DNA of 64,000 nucleotides. It comes from an uncultured Bacilli bacterium (GTDB taxonomy: Bacteria; Bacillota_I; Bacilli_A; RF39; UBA660). The number at the start of each line of letters is the position of its first letter. Within the stretch, counting starts at the first letter, position 1. Both the position numbers and the translations under genes were made by a program. Below, one piece after another: positions 63,243 to 64,000 of the stretch. The notes beneath the pieces were generated by a model. That model had not been told where the DNA came from and made no database searches. It was given only the letters and a program-made list of their open reading frames with translations. The stretch lies in contig CAKPMB010000006.1 of assembly GCA_934167885.1 (NCBI GenBank), forward strand, positions 3,266 to 67,265, in the 5' to 3' direction.

Positions 63243-63398
63243 TCAGGGGGAAAAATTATAACCTGATTTTTTCATATTTTTCATTATTATTGATTTATCA
63301 CTTGCTATATTTCTCGTAAATAGCCCTATTTTACCTATCTTGCTATATGTAGTTGTTCCCCATTTGTTCCCACATTCATATTTTTTATTATATTTTAG
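63243..63398 (-). pseudogene. 51-codon 3' remnant, possibly of a tyrosine recombinase
   Basis: A minus-strand frame bounded by TAG upstream ends TGA just before the terminator. It reads in part KKYECGNKWGTTTYSKIGKIG and FTRNIASDKSIIMKNMKKSG. It has no start codon or SD. The Cys-Gly-Asn-Lys-Trp-Gly cluster resembles tails of phage/element integrases by eye only. A 3' end with its own terminator and no 5' end is what an excised or deleted integrase gene would leave. Confidence 0.35.
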
Positions 63399-63514
63399 CT
63401 AATAATTAATTATCAAAATTCAATTTTGGTGTGAACAAAAACTTAAAAACACAATATTTTTTTAAGCAAATTTTTAATTTTGTAATAGTTTTACACTCAA
63501 AAATCAAATTTTTA

Positions 63515-63561
63515 CAATCAGTGTTTTTACTGATTGCATTTTTATTTTTTTGTGTTATAAT
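63515..63561 (+). promoter_or_regulatory. Promoter with dyad operator of the right-hand methyltransferase
   Basis: TTGCAT (63534-63539), 16-base spacer, TATAAT (63556-63561) with TG one base before it. The perfect 8-bp dyad CAATCAGT-GTTTTT-ACTGATTG overlaps the -35, a position where a controller protein or the methyltransferase itself would repress. Confidence 0.65.
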
Positions 63562-63581
63562 TATTGTTATGGAGGGATATC

Positions 63582-64000
63582 ATGAATTGGAAAATTAACA
63601 ACAATAGTAAATATAAAAAATTATTAGATAATGCAAAGGAAGAAAAAAGAGCAGCAATACACTCTTTCCATAGATATTATGGTAAACTTATACCAGCCAT
63701 ACCTAATTCCTTTATAAAAGCGTTTACTAATGAAGGTGATTTAATTGGTGATTTATTCTCAGGATCCGGAACAGTAGCTGTTGAATCAAAAATATTAAAT
63801 AGGGATTTTGTTGGTTGTGAGATTAATCCACTATCCCATCTTATTTCTGTTGTTAAAACGACTTCATATGATATTGAATTACTGAATTCTATGAATAATG
63901 AAATAGAAGCAAAATTATATGATGTTCAATATAGAAAAAAAATAAAAATTGGTAAAGTACCTTATTGTGTTAATATAGATCATTGGTTTAAACCTGAAGT
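63582..64000 (+). CDS. DNA methyltransferase, N-terminal part (cut by window edge)
   Basis: Begins MNWKINNNSKYKKLLDNAKE; GGAGGG lies six bases before the ATG. The visible 139 residues contain HSFHRYYGKLIPAIPNSFI and SAM motif I in LIGDLFSGSGTVAVESKIL, followed by FVGCEINPLSHLISVVKT, the pattern of site-specific N4-cytosine/N6-adenine methyltransferases of the YhdJ-like type. The catalytic motif (D/S)PPY is expected beyond the edge and cannot be confirmed. Part of an R-M/defence cluster with the left methyltransferase. Confidence 0.85.
   Translation, partial: MNWKINNNSKYKKLLDNAKEEKRAAIHSFHRYYGKLIPAIPNSFIKAFTNEGDLIGDLFSGSGTVAVESKILNRDFVGCEINPLSHLISVVKTTSYDIELLNSMNNEIEAKLYDVQYRKKIKIGKVPYCVNIDHWFKPE

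Larger units (their letters stand above)
62962..63581. other. AT-rich gap with integrase-like scar and dyad operator
   Basis: No intact gene. It contains a 51-codon coding-like tail on the minus strand, a terminator hairpin after it, and a promoter/dyad for the right-hand methyltransferase. The left ~250 bases (62962-63217) show only poly-A/T and no motif I can name. Confidence 0.6.

Noticed and set aside
1..64000. Mollicutes genetic code (TGA = Trp) suggested by the very low GC
   Set aside because: TGA ends transketolase, csoR and the ABC ATPase exactly at ATGA overlaps, and all long frames are complete with the standard code.

Overview
The window reads as a chromosome segment from an AT-rich, low-GC Firmicute, most likely an uncultured gut-type member of the Bacilli/Clostridia such as the RF39-like lineages. 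The base composition, AGGAGG ribosome binding sites, EF-P, tandem MurG-MurB-FtsQ, YceD-L32-TmcAL, Cys4 forms of L32 and L33, SpoIVB and a CotD-like coat protein all fit. TGA is used as a real stop: several gene pairs overlap as ATGA, for example transketolase with the pilin-like protein, csoR with the metal ATPase, and the ABC ATPase with its permease. The Mollicutes code, with TGA as Trp, is therefore excluded. No tRNA, rRNA or CRISPR array was seen.

Layout: 0-6 kb holds a metal exporter under a Fur-like palindrome, an HExxH peptidase, SpoIVB, and a helicase with four helicase-associated repeats between two small genes. 6-11 kb is ruvA-ruvB, two small membrane proteins, queA and an AI-2E permease. 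11-17.4 kb has a secreted glucosaminidase, a RelA/SpoT homologue with altered synthetase residues, and UDP-glucose dehydrogenase. 17.4-21.7 kb is an ftsK-led operon with three uncharacterised genes, one of only 47 codons. 22-25.7 kb holds translation genes (L32, YceD, TmcAL, EF-P, L33) and a GDPD-like protein lacking its catalytic histidines. 25.7-33.2 kb has a pilin-like Ig-repeat protein coupled to transketolase, RecD2 and MutM. 33-43 kb covers cell envelope and division (Ig-like protein, FtsQ, MurB, MurG, PrsA-like), HelD, and a large surface protein with a poly-C tract upstream. 43.5-57.7 kb contains a CotD-like protein, HisS, an ABC exporter with its two-component system, a CsoR-controlled Zn/Cd-type ATPase, a two-gene SUF-like minimal iron-sulphur system, an amidase, RluD and LspA.

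From about 57.8 kb to the right edge the character changes. There are two DNA methyltransferases, an unrecognised divergent partner, a DUF2130 coiled-coil nuclease-like protein, a small PD-(D/E)XK protein, an overlapping pair of small orphans, a coding-like 3' scar ending in a terminator, and a large AT-rich gap. This looks like an acquired restriction-modification/defence island and is the least explained part of the window.

Most genes are on the minus strand in short, tightly packed operons separated by clear intrinsic terminators. Many of these overlap the stop codon of the gene they end. The regulatory sites that read best are the CsoR operator between -35 and -10, the 11-bp-spaced direct repeats before the ABC/two-component operon, the Fur-like box before the exporter, and a dyad over the -35 of the right-hand methyltransferase.
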